Origin: Lewinella sp. IMCC34183
GTDB taxonomy: Bacteria > Bacteroidota > Bacteroidia > Chitinophagales > Saprospiraceae
Direction of reading: 5' to 3'
NCBI RefSeq assembly: GCF_003390915.1
Contig: NZ_QMEM01000010.1
Coordinates: 1-64,000, forward strand
Length of the DNA stretch: 64,000 nt
Below the pieces are notes generated by a model. It worked only from the letters and a program-made list of their open reading frames with translations. It ran no database searches and was not told the origin of the DNA. This document shows, one piece after another, positions 26,965 through 35,598 of the stretch; position 1 is the first letter of the stretch, and each line of letters begins with the position of its first letter. The translations under genes were made by a program, and so were the position numbers.

Positions 26965-27966
26965 CTACGGACGCACGACCATCCGCGTGGCCTGGTCGCG
27001 CACCACGACCACGTACAGGCCCGGCTGCAGTCCGGTGGGGACGCGGAAGCGGCCCCCGGCGTCCAGGCCGGTCTCGGCTACCGGACGGCCCGCCAGATCG
27101 ACAATGCGTACCGGCGTGTTCAGCGGCTCGGCTACGTCGATCCGTACCTCACCGCCCAGCGTGGCGGGGTTGGGGCTCAGCGAGACGGCCTTGCGCGCCA
27201 CGGGAGCCGCGATGCTCACCTGACGGATCCCCAGTACCGTGCGGGTGCCGTCGAAGTCTACCTGCTCCAGGCGGTAGTAGTGCGCGCCGGAACCGGCGTT
27301 CGCGTCAACGTAGCGGTAGGCACCGCCCTCCGCCGTCGTACCGCGACCGGCTACCTGGGCCAGCGGAGTGAAGTGCGTACCGTCGGTGCTGTGCAGCACG
27401 GCGAAGTAATCGTTGTCGGTCTCCTGCCCGGTCGCCCAGTCCAGGGTCACGCCGGCGGTCCCCGCGGCGGCCGTGTACGTCAGCAGGCTTACCGGCAGGG
27501 CGCTGGCGGCCCGGAAGCCCGTCAGGCCGCCCAGGACCGAGGAGGTCAGCAGCGTGCAGTTGTCGGGGCAGGCGGCCAGTTCGGCATTGTAGCCGTACAT
27601 GTCCGCGGTGTGCAGCGCCACCTCGCGGTCCAGAATGTCGTCGTAGATATTCACCCTAACGTCGCCCAGGGCCTTGATCCGGGTGCGGGCATCGGCGGCC
27701 GCCGAGCCCAGCAGGATCACCTCCAGGGATTTGTGCAGCTTGATCTCCACGCCGCGCAGGTCGGTGAAGGCCCGCAGGTCGACCTCCTCGACGCCCGACT
27801 TCACCTCGATGGAGCAGACCTCCTCGGGCGTGGCGCAGGCGGGGGAGTACACCGTCTCGCCCCGATTGGTGCTGACGGTACACTTGCAGTCGGCGGCGCC
27901 GGCCGTGAACGAAAGCAGCAGGGAAGCGAGCAAGAAGGAAGACTGAACGAAGTTGAAATTAGCCAT
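26965..27966 (-). CDS. T9SS type A sorting-domain protein, duplicate copy 1
   Basis: 333 residues with a signal peptide (LLASLLLSFTAGA). A Cys-rich N-terminal part (DCKCTV, PACATPEEVC) leads into a short beta-solenoid-like stretch (VEEVDLRAFTDLRGVEIKL). Residues of about 160-255 are a fibronectin III-like domain (LDWATGQETDNDYFAVLHS, YYRLEQVDFDG) of the kind common before sorting domains. The last ~75 residues (SLSPNPATLGGEV to RMVVRP) form the type A C-terminal sorting domain, so the protein should be secreted through T9SS and anchored or released. Copy 2 lies 1,319 bp away and is nearly identical; the first 230 residues differ by only one or two positions, with most changes just before the sorting domain. 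Function unknown. Confidence 0.85.
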   Translation of the reverse strand: MANFNFVQSSFLLASLLLSFTAGAADCKCTVSTNRGETVYSPACATPEEVCSIEVKSGVEEVDLRAFTDLRGVEIKLHKSLEVILLGSAAADARTRIKALGDVRVNIYDDILDREVALHTADMYGYNAELAACPDNCTLLTSSVLGGLTGFRAASALPVSLLTYTAAAGTAGVTLDWATGQETDNDYFAVLHSTDGTHFTPLAQVAGRGTTAEGGAYRYVDANAGSGAHYYRLEQVDFDGTRTVLGIRQVSIAAPVARKAVSLSPNPATLGGEVRIDVAEPLNTPVRIVDLAGRPVAETGLDAGGRFRVPTGLQPGLYVVVVRDQATRMVVRP

Positions 27967-27978
27967 CTTGGGTATCGT

Positions 27979-28012
27979 TGCGATTCATCCGACATAAGAT
28001 CGATGAATCCGT
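27979..28012 (-). promoter_or_regulatory. 8-bp inverted repeat in the leader of T9SS cargo copy 1
   Basis: GATTCATC (27982-27989) and GATGAATC (28002-28009), 12-nt spacer, 15-43 bp upstream of the ATG at 27966. It is preserved in the duplicate at 29301-29328. It may be an mRNA hairpin masking the start or an operator; which one cannot be told from sequence. Confidence 0.45.
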
Positions 28013-28206
28013 TTCATGAGGTACCCACCTCTTGCAAAGCCGGTGCCAGTTTTTACATCATTGAAGTACAGCTGTAAGAATATATTTTTTATTGTATGTG
28101 TTCCAGCTCCCGGAATGCTTTCCCGTTTCTGGACGGCGGAGCGCGGGTGCGAAGCAGCTGCGCGCGAGAATTCTCTACTGGCTTTCCGTCCTGCCAAAAA
28201 CCGAAG

Positions 28207-28240
28207 AGGGCCGTCACCTGCTGGTGACGGCCCTTTTGGT
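28207..28240 (-). terminator. Rho-independent terminator of T9SS cargo gene, copy 2
   Basis: Perfect 12-bp stem AGGGCCGTCACC (28207-28218) with GGTGACGGCCCT (28223-28234), 4-nt loop. On the minus strand a CTTCGGTTTTT run follows. It corresponds to the terminator of copy 1 with a paired change (an A:T pair in copy 1 is G:C here), consistent with duplication followed by structure-preserving drift. Confidence 0.82.
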
Positions 28241-28283
28241 ATCGAAAGACAAAACATCAAACTACTCAGGCTACTCAAATTTC

Positions 28284-29285
28284 TTAGGGGCGAACCACCA
28301 TCCGCGTGGCCTGGTCGCGCACCACGACCACGTACAGGCCCGGCTGCAGTCCGGTGGGGACGCGGAAGCGGCCCCCGGCGTCCAGGCCGGTCTCGGCTAC
28401 CGGACGGCCCGCCAGATCGACAATGCGTACCGGCGTGTTCAGCGGCTCGGCCACCTCGATCCGTACCTCACCGCCCAGCGTGGCGGGGTTGGGGCTCAGC
28501 GAGACGGCCGTGCGGGTCACGGGGGCCGCAATGCTCACCTGGCGGATCCCCAGTACCGTACGGGTGCCGTCGAAGTCTACCTGCTCCAGGCGGTAGTAGT
28601 GCGCGCCGGAACCGGCATTCGCGTCGACGTAGCGGTAGGCACCGCCCTCCGCCGTCGTACCGCGACCGGCTACCTGGGCCAGCGGAGTGAAGTGCGTACC
28701 GTCGGTGCTGTGCAGTACGGCGAAGTAATCGTTGTCGGTCTCCTGCCCGGTCGCCCAGTCCAGGGTCACGCCGGCGGTCCCCGCGGCGGCCGTGTACGTC
28801 AGCAGGCTTACCGGCAGGGCGCTGGCGGCCCGGAAGCCCGTCAGGCCGCCCAGGACCGAGGAGGTCAGCAGCGTGCAGTTGTCGGGGCAGGCGGCCAGTT
28901 CGGCATTGTAGCCGTACATGTCCGCGGTGTGCAGCGCCACCTCGCGGTCCAGAATGTCGTCGTAGATATTCACCCTAACGTCGCCCAGGGCCTTGATCCG
29001 GGTGCGGGCATCGGCGGCCGCCGAGCCCAGCAGGATCACCTCCAGGGATTTGTGCAGCTTGATCTCCACGCCGCGCAGGTCGGTGAAGGCCCGCAGGTCG
29101 ACCTCCTCGACGCCCGACTTCACCTCGATGGAGCAGACCTCCTCGGGCGTGGCGCAGGCGGGGGAGTACACCGTCTCGCCCCGATTGGTGCTGACGGTAC
29201 ACTTGCAGTCGGCGGCGCCGGCCGTGAACGAAAGCAGTAGGGAAGCGAGCAAGAAGAAAGACTGAACGAAGTTGAAACTAGCCAT
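28284..29285 (-). CDS. T9SS type A sorting-domain protein, duplicate copy 2
   Basis: 333 residues, same architecture as the copy at 26965-27966: signal peptide, Cys-rich start, fibronectin III-like region and type A sorting domain. The visible protein differences are Asn3 to Ser, a Phe for Ser near residue 10, VTRT for VARK before the sorting domain, and Glu for Asp in VRIEVAEP. Nearly all nucleotide differences elsewhere are single and silent. About 90 bp of 5' leader, including the inverted repeat, is shared too. Having separate terminators, each copy is its own transcription unit. Secreted protein of unknown role. Confidence 0.85.
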   Translation of the reverse strand: MASFNFVQSFFLLASLLLSFTAGAADCKCTVSTNRGETVYSPACATPEEVCSIEVKSGVEEVDLRAFTDLRGVEIKLHKSLEVILLGSAAADARTRIKALGDVRVNIYDDILDREVALHTADMYGYNAELAACPDNCTLLTSSVLGGLTGFRAASALPVSLLTYTAAAGTAGVTLDWATGQETDNDYFAVLHSTDGTHFTPLAQVAGRGTTAEGGAYRYVDANAGSGAHYYRLEQVDFDGTRTVLGIRQVSIAAPVTRTAVSLSPNPATLGGEVRIEVAEPLNTPVRIVDLAGRPVAETGLDAGGRFRVPTGLQPGLYVVVVRDQATRMVVRP

Positions 29286-29300
29286 CTTGGGTATCGTTGC

Positions 29301-29328
29301 GATTCATCCGACATAAGATCGATGAATC
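29301..29328 (-). promoter_or_regulatory. 8-bp inverted repeat in the leader of T9SS cargo copy 2
   Basis: Same GATTCATC / GATGAATC pair and 12-nt spacer as at copy 1, at the same distance from the start codon (29285). Confidence 0.45.
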
Positions 29329-29535
29329 CGTTTCATGAGGTGCCTACCTATTGCAAAGCCGGTGCCAGTTTTTACATTATTGCTTTTCAATATGTTACGT
29401 ATTTTAAATAATACATTTATTCCAAATGGCGGAACTCATTCCAGCATTTGGACGCGGCGGGCCCTCCGGCGGACGGCTTAGTTCTCGGTTTGGTATGTTT
29501 ATCCTCCCTCAATCCCCCGCTGTAATTCCTTCGCC

Positions 29536-30546
29536 ATGGCCCAATCCTCCCCCCACCGCCCCCTCCGCTGGGGCATCATCGGTTGCGGCGACGTTACCGA
29601 GGTTAAAAGCGGTCCTCCCTACCAGTTTACGGAAGGGTTCGAGCTGACCGCGGTAATGCGTCGTGACCAGGAGAAACTGCGTGACTACGCCGACCGCCAC
29701 GGCGTACCCAAGACCTATACGGACGCCTCCGCCCTGGTCAATGATCCGGACATCGATGCCGTATACATCGCCACACCGCCCGATACCCACCGGGAATACG
29801 CTCTGCTGGTCGTCGCCGCCGGCAAGCCCTGCTGCGTGGAGAAGCCCCTGGCTCCCAGCTACGCCGAGAGTCGCGCGATCGTTGAGGCATTCGAACGCAG
29901 GGGGGTACCGCTTTTCGTAGCCTACTACCGCCGCTCCCTGCCCCGCTTTGAACAGGTTTTGGGATGGCTGGCAGAAAAATGCATTGGTGAGGTAAGGCAC
30001 GTCAACTGGCTGCTCAGCAACCCCCCGAGCGCGGTCGACCGCTCCGGGGCCCACAACTGGCGCACGGATCCCAACGTCGCTCCCGGCGGATACTTTGACG
30101 ACCTGGCCAGCCACGGCCTCGACCTGTTTACCCACTACTTCGGCGAGGTGGCGGAGGCCCACGGCACTGCCGGAAATCAACAGGGACTATACGGGGCACC
30201 CGACGCCGTCACGGCATGTTGGCGCCACGTTAACGGCATTACGGGCGCAGGAAGCTGGAACTTCGGCTCCGCCCACCGTACGGACCGCGTCGAGATCCTG
30301 GGTAGCCGGGGGCGAATCCGCTTTGCCGTGTTTGACAATCAACCGATCGTGCTAGAGACTCCCGACCGGCAGGAAGAGCTATTCATCGAGCACCCGCGGC
30401 ACGTGCAACAGCAGCACGTCGAGCGCATGGCCCGCCACCTGCTCACGGACGGGTACACCCACCCCTCCACGGGACGTACCGGGGCCCATACCAGCTGGGT
30501 CATGGACCGCATCCTGAACCGCACGGCACCCGCCGCCGGGGCGTAG
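29536..30546 (+). CDS. Gfo/Idh/MocA-family oxidoreductase
   Basis: 336 residues, cytoplasmic (no signal). The Rossmann start is RWGIIGCGDVTEVKSGP, with the family EKP motif in CCVEKPLA (about residue 96-103). The C-terminal domain contains the GGYFDDLASHGLDLFTHYF segment, with the His and Asp that usually line the substrate pocket. NAD(P)-dependent oxidation or reduction of a sugar or inositol is expected; substrate not determinable. Unlike the paralogous family member at 17279, it lacks a Tat signal. Its upstream region contains the end of the T9SS duplication. Confidence 0.9.
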   Translation: MAQSSPHRPLRWGIIGCGDVTEVKSGPPYQFTEGFELTAVMRRDQEKLRDYADRHGVPKTYTDASALVNDPDIDAVYIATPPDTHREYALLVVAAGKPCCVEKPLAPSYAESRAIVEAFERRGVPLFVAYYRRSLPRFEQVLGWLAEKCIGEVRHVNWLLSNPPSAVDRSGAHNWRTDPNVAPGGYFDDLASHGLDLFTHYFGEVAEAHGTAGNQQGLYGAPDAVTACWRHVNGITGAGSWNFGSAHRTDRVEILGSRGRIRFAVFDNQPIVLETPDRQEELFIEHPRHVQQQHVERMARHLLTDGYTHPSTGRTGAHTSWVMDRILNRTAPAAGA

Positions 30547-30684
30547 CATGTCTGGCCGGCAACCCGGGCCGGAACTCCACCCTACCACTATTTATCAACC
30601 CCTTACGCTTGTACGTAATTTAAATATCCATCTTGCTAGGGGGTGTGAGGTTTCCGGAGGTTCTGCAGGCAAACCCATCCTGTT

Positions 30685-31377
30685 ATGATCCGCTTACTGA
30701 TTTTCGCCGTGGCTCCCCTACTTGTATTCGCCTGTTCGCCGGACGACGACGCGGTACCGGCATCCCCGGAGTTCGCCTACGACTTTTCCACCGACGCCGA
30801 GGGGTGGATGGGTGACTTTGCCGACTATCCCGTTGGCGCGGAGGAGCAGTACGAACTCGACTTCGGCTACGCCACCTTACCGGAGCCCCTCGATACGCGC
30901 GAAGGCGCCCTCCGGCAGTCCGGCATCAACGGAAGCGATGACCTCTTCATGTTTGTCAAACGGAAGCTGACCGGACTGGAGCCCAACCGGACCTACGCGG
31001 CCACCTTCTCGGTCCGGCTGGCGACCAACGTGGCGGACGGGACGGTGGGCATCGGGGGCAGCCCCGGCACCAGCGTGTTCGTCAAGGCCGGACTGGCCAC
31101 CTCCGAACCCACGACCGTTCGTGACGACCTCGACCACTACCGCCTCACCCTCGACAAGGGCAACCAGGCTACGGAGGGCGAAGACGCGATCATCCTGGGC
31201 GACCTCGCCAACGGCACCCCGGAAGATACTTACGTCCTGAAGGAACTGACCAACGCAACTCCCTTCGCGGTACAGGCTGACGCGAACGGGGAACTCTGGT
31301 TTTTCGTGGGTACGGATTCCGGCTTCGAAGGCAGGACCACCGTCTACTACGATGCGATCACAGTAGACCTGAGGTAG
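30685..31377 (+). CDS. Hypothetical lipoprotein, jelly-roll-like
   Basis: 230 residues. Signal sequence with lipobox LVFAC (Cys17) followed by acidic residues (SPDDDAVP). The mature part, with FAYDFSTDAEGWMGDFADYP at the start and TTVYYDAITVDLR at the end, has the signature layout of carbohydrate-binding or choice-of-anchor jelly-roll domains that begin with a DGW-type phrase and end in a YYDAI strand. Ligand unknown. It is convergent with the GH28 gene, 14 bp apart; a pectin-related role would fit that neighbour but is only inference. Confidence 0.72.
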   Translation: MIRLLIFAVAPLLVFACSPDDDAVPASPEFAYDFSTDAEGWMGDFADYPVGAEEQYELDFGYATLPEPLDTREGALRQSGINGSDDLFMFVKRKLTGLEPNRTYAATFSVRLATNVADGTVGIGGSPGTSVFVKAGLATSEPTTVRDDLDHYRLTLDKGNQATEGEDAIILGDLANGTPEDTYVLKELTNATPFAVQADANGELWFFVGTDSGFEGRTTVYYDAITVDLR

Positions 31378-31391
31378 CGGACCGCCGCCCC

Positions 31392-33086
31392 CTACTCGTA
31401 GACTACGGCGTCGGCCCTGGCCCCCTGCCCGGTGACTACCTTGTCCGCGCCGGGCCGCCCGCCCGTCAGGTGCAGGTTGATGGTTTCGGACAGGGGGCCG
31501 AGGACCCGCACGAAGGTTTTATTGTCCTGCCCGAACTGCACTTCGCTCACCTGCTGGTTCTTGGAATTGTAGAAGGTCATGGCCGGTCCCTCGGCCTGGG
31601 TGATCCGGATGTTGCGGAAGCTCATGCCGTCGCCGTCGATGACGGTGATCCCGTTGCGGGTGTGGAAGATGGCATCTTCCAGGGTTACGTTTTGCAGATT
31701 CATTTCGGGCAGGCCCTGAAACCGGGCGGCGGTCTCCGACTGAGTGACGCGAATGTCACGCATATGAATATTACGGAAGGAGGGCGTCTCCTCCGTAACC
31801 GGCAGGAGGGTTTCGTCGCGGGCCTCGGTTTCGGCGCGCTGGGTGTCCTCGAGGATCGGGGAGTTGCCGCCGTAGAAAAGGTTGAACCGGATGGCTTCGG
31901 TGGGGATACGCACCATATCGATGTCTTCGATCCAGATGTTCTCTACGATCCCGCCCCGGCCCCGGGTGCTCTTGAAGCGCAGGCCCACGTCGGTGCCGAT
32001 AAAGGTGCAGTGGGCGACTTTCACGTTCCGCACGCCGCCCGACATCTCGCTGCCTACCACAAAACCACCGTGACCGTGGTAAACGGTATTGTGGGAGACG
32101 ATCACGTTCTCGGTAGGTACGCCGCGGCGGCGGCCGTCTTCGTCCTTGCCGGACTTGAAGCAGATCGCGTCGTCGCCGACATCGAAGGTGTTATTGTAAA
32201 TGAGGACGTTCCTGCACGACTCCAGGTCGAGGCCGTCGCCGTTCTGGGAGTACCAGGGGTTGCGTACTTCGAGGTTACGGATGATCACGTTCTCGCACAT
32301 GAGGGGGTGGATGTTCCAGGCCGGCGAGTTCTGGAAGGTGGGTCCGTCCAAGAGTACGTTCCTGCAGTTGACCAGGCTGACCATGACCGGCCGGAGGTAG
32401 TCCTTTACCTCCTCGAACTGCTCGCGGGTGGTCAGGTCGGGTACGTTGAAGTTGGCGCCGGTATCGGCCCGTTTGTACTCCTCGGAGGGGTACCAGATCT
32501 TGCCGTCGTCGCGGAGTACGCCGCCGGACTTCACCAGCTTGTTCCACCGGGGGGGTGGCATTTTATCCTTCTTCACGGGGCGCCACGCGTCGCCGGATCC
32601 GTCGAACACGCCACGACCGGTAAAGGCGATGTTCTCCAGGTCACGGCCGTTGATGGGTGAGGTACTACGGAAGGTATTGAGCCCCTCGAAGCTGGTTTCC
32701 ACCAGCGGATACAGGTCCTTGTCGGTACTGAAGATCACCAGGGCGCCCGCGTCGGTGTGAATACGGATATTGCTTCGCAGGGTGATCGGACCGGTGAGCC
32801 ACATGCCGCGGGGGATGCGGACGGTGCCGCCTCCATTAGCGGCTACATCCGCAATAGCGTCGGTGATGGCCCGGGAATTCAGGGTCTGGCCGTCGCCGAC
32901 CGCCCCAAAGTCAGTGATACTTACTTCGTAGCCGGCGAAGACGGGCTCCTGTACCCGTGGCATATCAAAGGGGAGGTCGGTATACAATTCGTCCGGGGTA
33001 ACGCCCCCGGGTTCCGCCTGGGCGGCGACAGCAGTCGGATAGTAAGCGACGATCAGCAGGAGGAACAGGGAAACGTAGGTGGGCAT
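31392..33086 (-). CDS. Glycoside hydrolase family 28 (polygalacturonase-like)
   Basis: 564 residues with a signal peptide (FLLLIVAYYPTAVAAQ). After the pectate-lyase-like N-cap (ITDFGAVGDGQTLNSRAITDAI), the beta-helix carries the family's conserved sites: NGDGLD (282-287), GDDAICFKSG with the Asp pair 305/306, HGHGGFVVGSEMSGG, and LRFKSTRGRGG (the RxK-type motif). All catalytic aspartates are present, so the enzyme should hydrolyse alpha-1,4 galacturonic or related linkages. It has no T9SS tail, so a periplasmic location is likely. No SusC/SusD pair or other pectin genes are next to it. Confidence 0.93.
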   Translation of the reverse strand: MPTYVSLFLLLIVAYYPTAVAAQAEPGGVTPDELYTDLPFDMPRVQEPVFAGYEVSITDFGAVGDGQTLNSRAITDAIADVAANGGGTVRIPRGMWLTGPITLRSNIRIHTDAGALVIFSTDKDLYPLVETSFEGLNTFRSTSPINGRDLENIAFTGRGVFDGSGDAWRPVKKDKMPPPRWNKLVKSGGVLRDDGKIWYPSEEYKRADTGANFNVPDLTTREQFEEVKDYLRPVMVSLVNCRNVLLDGPTFQNSPAWNIHPLMCENVIIRNLEVRNPWYSQNGDGLDLESCRNVLIYNNTFDVGDDAICFKSGKDEDGRRRGVPTENVIVSHNTVYHGHGGFVVGSEMSGGVRNVKVAHCTFIGTDVGLRFKSTRGRGGIVENIWIEDIDMVRIPTEAIRFNLFYGGNSPILEDTQRAETEARDETLLPVTEETPSFRNIHMRDIRVTQSETAARFQGLPEMNLQNVTLEDAIFHTRNGITVIDGDGMSFRNIRITQAEGPAMTFYNSKNQQVSEVQFGQDNKTFVRVLGPLSETINLHLTGGRPGADKVVTGQGARADAVVYE

Positions 33087-33525
33087 GGCAGGTGCAGGAT
33101 TGACTTAACGACCCAATATGATGCTTCACGACAACTTTCGGCCTCCCGCAATCATCCTTCCTCCCTCAGGATTTCACATCGATAGGTAGCCCGGCACCTT
33201 TCTCCTCTATCCGCCCCACTGCACCCGCGCCCCGGCGCCTGGGATCCAAAGCCCTGCAATGGTAACGCCCTGCGGGTTTCGGCGCCGTGGTCACCTCGTT
33301 CACGGTCTCCCTCCAGCTTCCCCGCGCCCACCGCAATAGGACATAGTTGGCCTCGTATACATCAACATTGCTTATATATTTTCCACCAACTCTTTTCCCC
33401 GGAATAATTACCGGCCATGTATTGTTAAAGTTGGATTAAGCAAAGGGGGATTACACGGTAATCTGCAAGTCGCCGTATTAGTTTCGAGGTATTGCCAAAC
33501 TGTACTGGCAACCCAAAGCCTTTGT
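33087..33525. other. 439-bp divergent intergenic region
   Basis: Between the divergent GH28 and PEGA-like lipoprotein genes, so promoters for both should lie here. It contains an AT-rich stretch (33355-33440) within GC-rich DNA. An 89-codon open stretch on the minus strand (33168-33435) lacks an ATG and any family match, so it is not called. A 6-bp inverted repeat lies near the right end (separate entry). Confidence 0.4.
33492..33511 (+). promoter_or_regulatory. Possible operator, TTGCCA/TGGCAA inverted repeat
   Basis: TTGCCA (33492-33497) and TGGCAA (33506-33511) with an 8-nt spacer, 14 bp before the ATG at 33526. The position fits an operator or a leader hairpin; short arms make chance occurrence possible. 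Confidence 0.3.
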
Positions 33526-34029
33526 ATGAAACTTACCGTTACCCCGATTTTCGTGGCCCTCTGCCTGCTGCTGGCTTCCGGCTGCGCCAGCATCGTCAGC
33601 AAGAACCGCTACGACGTGACCATTAGCAGCACGCCCTCCGACGCCGACATCGTGATCACCGACCGGAAGGGGCGGCAGATCTACCGCGGCACTACGCCCG
33701 CTACGGTGCCCCTGAAGTCGAGCGGCGGATTTTTCACCAAGGCGGATTACCTCGTTGGCTTCGAGAAGGCCGGCTACGACCGCCGCGTCGTGCCGATCCG
33801 GTTCAAGCTCGATGGCTGGTACTTCGGCAACATCGTGTTCGGCGGGCTGATCGGTCTGCTGATCGTGGATCCGGCCACCGGTGCGATGTACAAGCTTGCC
33901 ACCGAATACGTGAGCGAGACCCTCCAGCCCAGTTCCTCGGCCGGGGCGGGCGGGGAAAGCCTGAAGGTGTACGCTCTCAGCGATATCCCGGCGGAGTGGC
34001 GTGAGCACCTGGTGCCGATGGAGGAATAA
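33526..34029 (+). CDS. PEGA-like lipoprotein
   Basis: 167 residues. Lipobox LASGC (Cys20). The sequence YDVTISSTPSDADIVITDRKGRQIYRGTTPATVPLK is a PEGA-type strand pattern (a STPSDADI phrase and a TTPATV turn), and the C-terminal part includes a hydrophobic segment (IVFGGLIGLLIVDPATGAMY) often seen in such envelope proteins. Small proteins of this type are annotated as hypothetical lipoproteins. It is followed by the S41 peptidase gene after 33 bp in the same direction. Confidence 0.75.
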   Translation: MKLTVTPIFVALCLLLASGCASIVSKNRYDVTISSTPSDADIVITDRKGRQIYRGTTPATVPLKSSGGFFTKADYLVGFEKAGYDRRVVPIRFKLDGWYFGNIVFGGLIGLLIVDPATGAMYKLATEYVSETLQPSSSAGAGGESLKVYALSDIPAEWREHLVPMEE

Positions 34030-34062
34030 TTTCCCTACTTTCCCGGAAACGCCATCCGGAAT

Positions 34063-35223
34063 ATGCTCCTGTTTTTCCTCCTTTGCCTCCTACTCACCGC
34101 CGGTTTCGCTGCTCCCCTGCGCGCGCAGAACTGTTCGTGTGCGAGCGCCCTGACGGAAACCTGGGGCTACCTGCAGGAGATCCCCGCCTACCGGCAAAAC
34201 TGCCGCGGCAACCCGGCGTGTGCCGCCCGCTACCGCGAGCTGCTGCGCGGTGCGCCGGCGGAAGCCAGTGGCCTGCCCTGCTACCTCTTACTGACCGAGC
34301 TCACCTCCCTGGTAAAGGACGGCCATACGGCGGTATTCGGCGCGGTAGCGGATACGGTCGCCCGCCACGGGGCCGTCGGCTCCTCCGGCGCGGGGGCAGC
34401 GGATTTCGGGCCGGACCCGGCGGGACTTTACTACGGCGGCGGCTACGCCTTCGCGCTTCGGCCGGAGGCCGGTACGAACCGCTACCTGCTCACCCTATCC
34501 GCAACGGCCGGGGACCGCTGGGCCGTCGGCGATACCCTGGCCTACCTCACTCCGCTCGGCAACCGCCGCTACCGCTACAGCGGATCCCGACCGAGCGACG
34601 GACGCCTGATCACCTTCACGGAAGCTATCCGTTCGGGAGCCTTCGCGGCTATGGAGATCCGAAAAGACACCTCGACGGAAGCTTACGTCAGTTACCCGGG
34701 CGCGGAAATCTACGCCTACGAAGCGCTGTCCGGCGATATCGACTACCTGCGCCTCGGCGATTTTAACTCCTTCCAGCCCACCCTCCGGGAGGCCGAGGCC
34801 TTCTACGCTACCTTGCCCCCTAGGCTGACGGGTAAATACCTCATTGTGGATCTACGCGACAACACCGGCGGTGGACAGCGCAATTCCAATGTGGTGTACC
34901 GCATCCTCCGCCGTGCCCGGAGCGATTACCAGCGGATCGTCGTCCTCATCAATCATAGCACGACCAGCAACGCCGAGCAGTTTGCCCTACGGCTATCGCG
35001 GTGGAAGCAGGTCACCCTGGCGGGGGAAGCCTCCCGCGGCGTGCTGACGTACGAATTACAGGGAGAGCAGCGGACCATCGGCTGTGGACACTTCGTCCTG
35101 CGGCTCGCCACCAAGCGGATCCCACGCTACCAGCCTTACGAGGGAAGTGGTGTACCGCCGGAATGGGCACTGGACCCTACCCGACCGTGGATACCCCAGG
35201 TGGTCGACCGATTGGGCGAATAG
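34063..35223 (+). CDS. S41-family (tail-specific-like) peptidase
   Basis: 386 residues with a signal peptide (LLLTAGFAAPLRAQ). After a Cys-containing N-terminal helical domain (NCSCASALTETWGY, CRGNPACAARY), a beta-rich stretch leads into the S41 catalytic domain: KYLIVDLRDNTGG, then INHSTTSNAEQF with the likely nucleophile Ser302. The C-terminal segment ends with a conserved GSGVPP turn. The canonical Lys partner is not obvious from reading, so activity is probable but not proven. No PDZ domain is visible; it differs from the CtpA type. Probably periplasmic, function unknown. Confidence 0.82.
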   Translation: MLLFFLLCLLLTAGFAAPLRAQNCSCASALTETWGYLQEIPAYRQNCRGNPACAARYRELLRGAPAEASGLPCYLLLTELTSLVKDGHTAVFGAVADTVARHGAVGSSGAGAADFGPDPAGLYYGGGYAFALRPEAGTNRYLLTLSATAGDRWAVGDTLAYLTPLGNRRYRYSGSRPSDGRLITFTEAIRSGAFAAMEIRKDTSTEAYVSYPGAEIYAYEALSGDIDYLRLGDFNSFQPTLREAEAFYATLPPRLTGKYLIVDLRDNTGGGQRNSNVVYRILRRARSDYQRIVVLINHSTTSNAEQFALRLSRWKQVTLAGEASRGVLTYELQGEQRTIGCGHFVLRLATKRIPRYQPYEGSGVPPEWALDPTRPWIPQVVDRLGE

Positions 35224-35308
35224 CCGATAGCTCCGGAATTAGCGGCAGGCGCGAACCCGGAGCCCCCCGCATACGGTATGGGTAATACACTACCCAAACC
35301 AACCTACC

Positions 35309-35563
35309 ATGGAAGACCGTGCCCTACAAGAATTTGCCAACGACCTGATCGATCTTACCGACGACGATCTGGTCCAACGCTACAACGATGATATGGCCAC
35401 AGACGCCTGGAAAGAAGCGTCCACCGGCTATACCGATGTCATGTACCGGGAATTTGCGAGCCGCGACCTGGACATTGCCGCCATCACCGACGGCGACTCC
35501 CTCGTCTACAACGGCCCCGTCACCATTGACGACGGCATCGTAAAGCTGCTGCGGGACGTGTAA
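35309..35563 (+). CDS. Small acidic hypothetical protein
   Basis: 84 residues, very rich in Asp and Tyr, no signal or membrane segment. Codon use matches its neighbours, and the frame ends right before a strong palindrome that is a plausible terminator. No family recognised. Confidence 0.6.
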   Translation: MEDRALQEFANDLIDLTDDDLVQRYNDDMATDAWKEASTGYTDVMYREFASRDLDIAAITDGDSLVYNGPVTIDDGIVKLLRDV

Positions 35564-35564
35564 G

Positions 35565-35598
35565 AAATTTTAAATCTGAAATTTCAGATTTAAAATTT
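35565..35598. terminator. 34-bp perfect palindrome, bidirectional terminator
   Basis: Arms AAATTTTAAATCTG (35565-35578) and its complement (35585-35598) with a 6-nt AAATTT centre; the whole element is one perfect palindrome. It sits between convergent genes and overlaps the last two bases of the ABC transporter stop. Similar AAATTTTAAAT words recur at 54.3-55.1 kb. Confidence 0.65.

Larger units (their letters stand above)
26975..29382. repeat. Tandem duplication of about 1.09 kb (period 1,319 bp)
   Basis: Unit 1 spans about 26975-28063 and unit 2 about 28294-29382, each with gene and leader. The homology starts at ACCATCCGCGTGG in the 3' end of the gene and ends at TTTTTACAT plus a few bases in the leader. 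Divergence is uneven: clustered in the last third of the gene, almost none in the first two thirds, which suggests recent duplication or ongoing gene conversion. Confidence 0.9.

Noticed and set aside
31470-32660. 396-codon frame antisense to GH28
   Set aside because: Clear shadow of a gene with all family motifs on the other strand.
33166-33435. 89-codon open stretch on the minus strand in the GH28/lipoprotein gap (NYVLLRWARGSWRE and PIDVKS)
   Set aside because: Reads like protein in part but has no ATG start, changes composition midway and matches no family I know; could be a gene remnant but not supportable.
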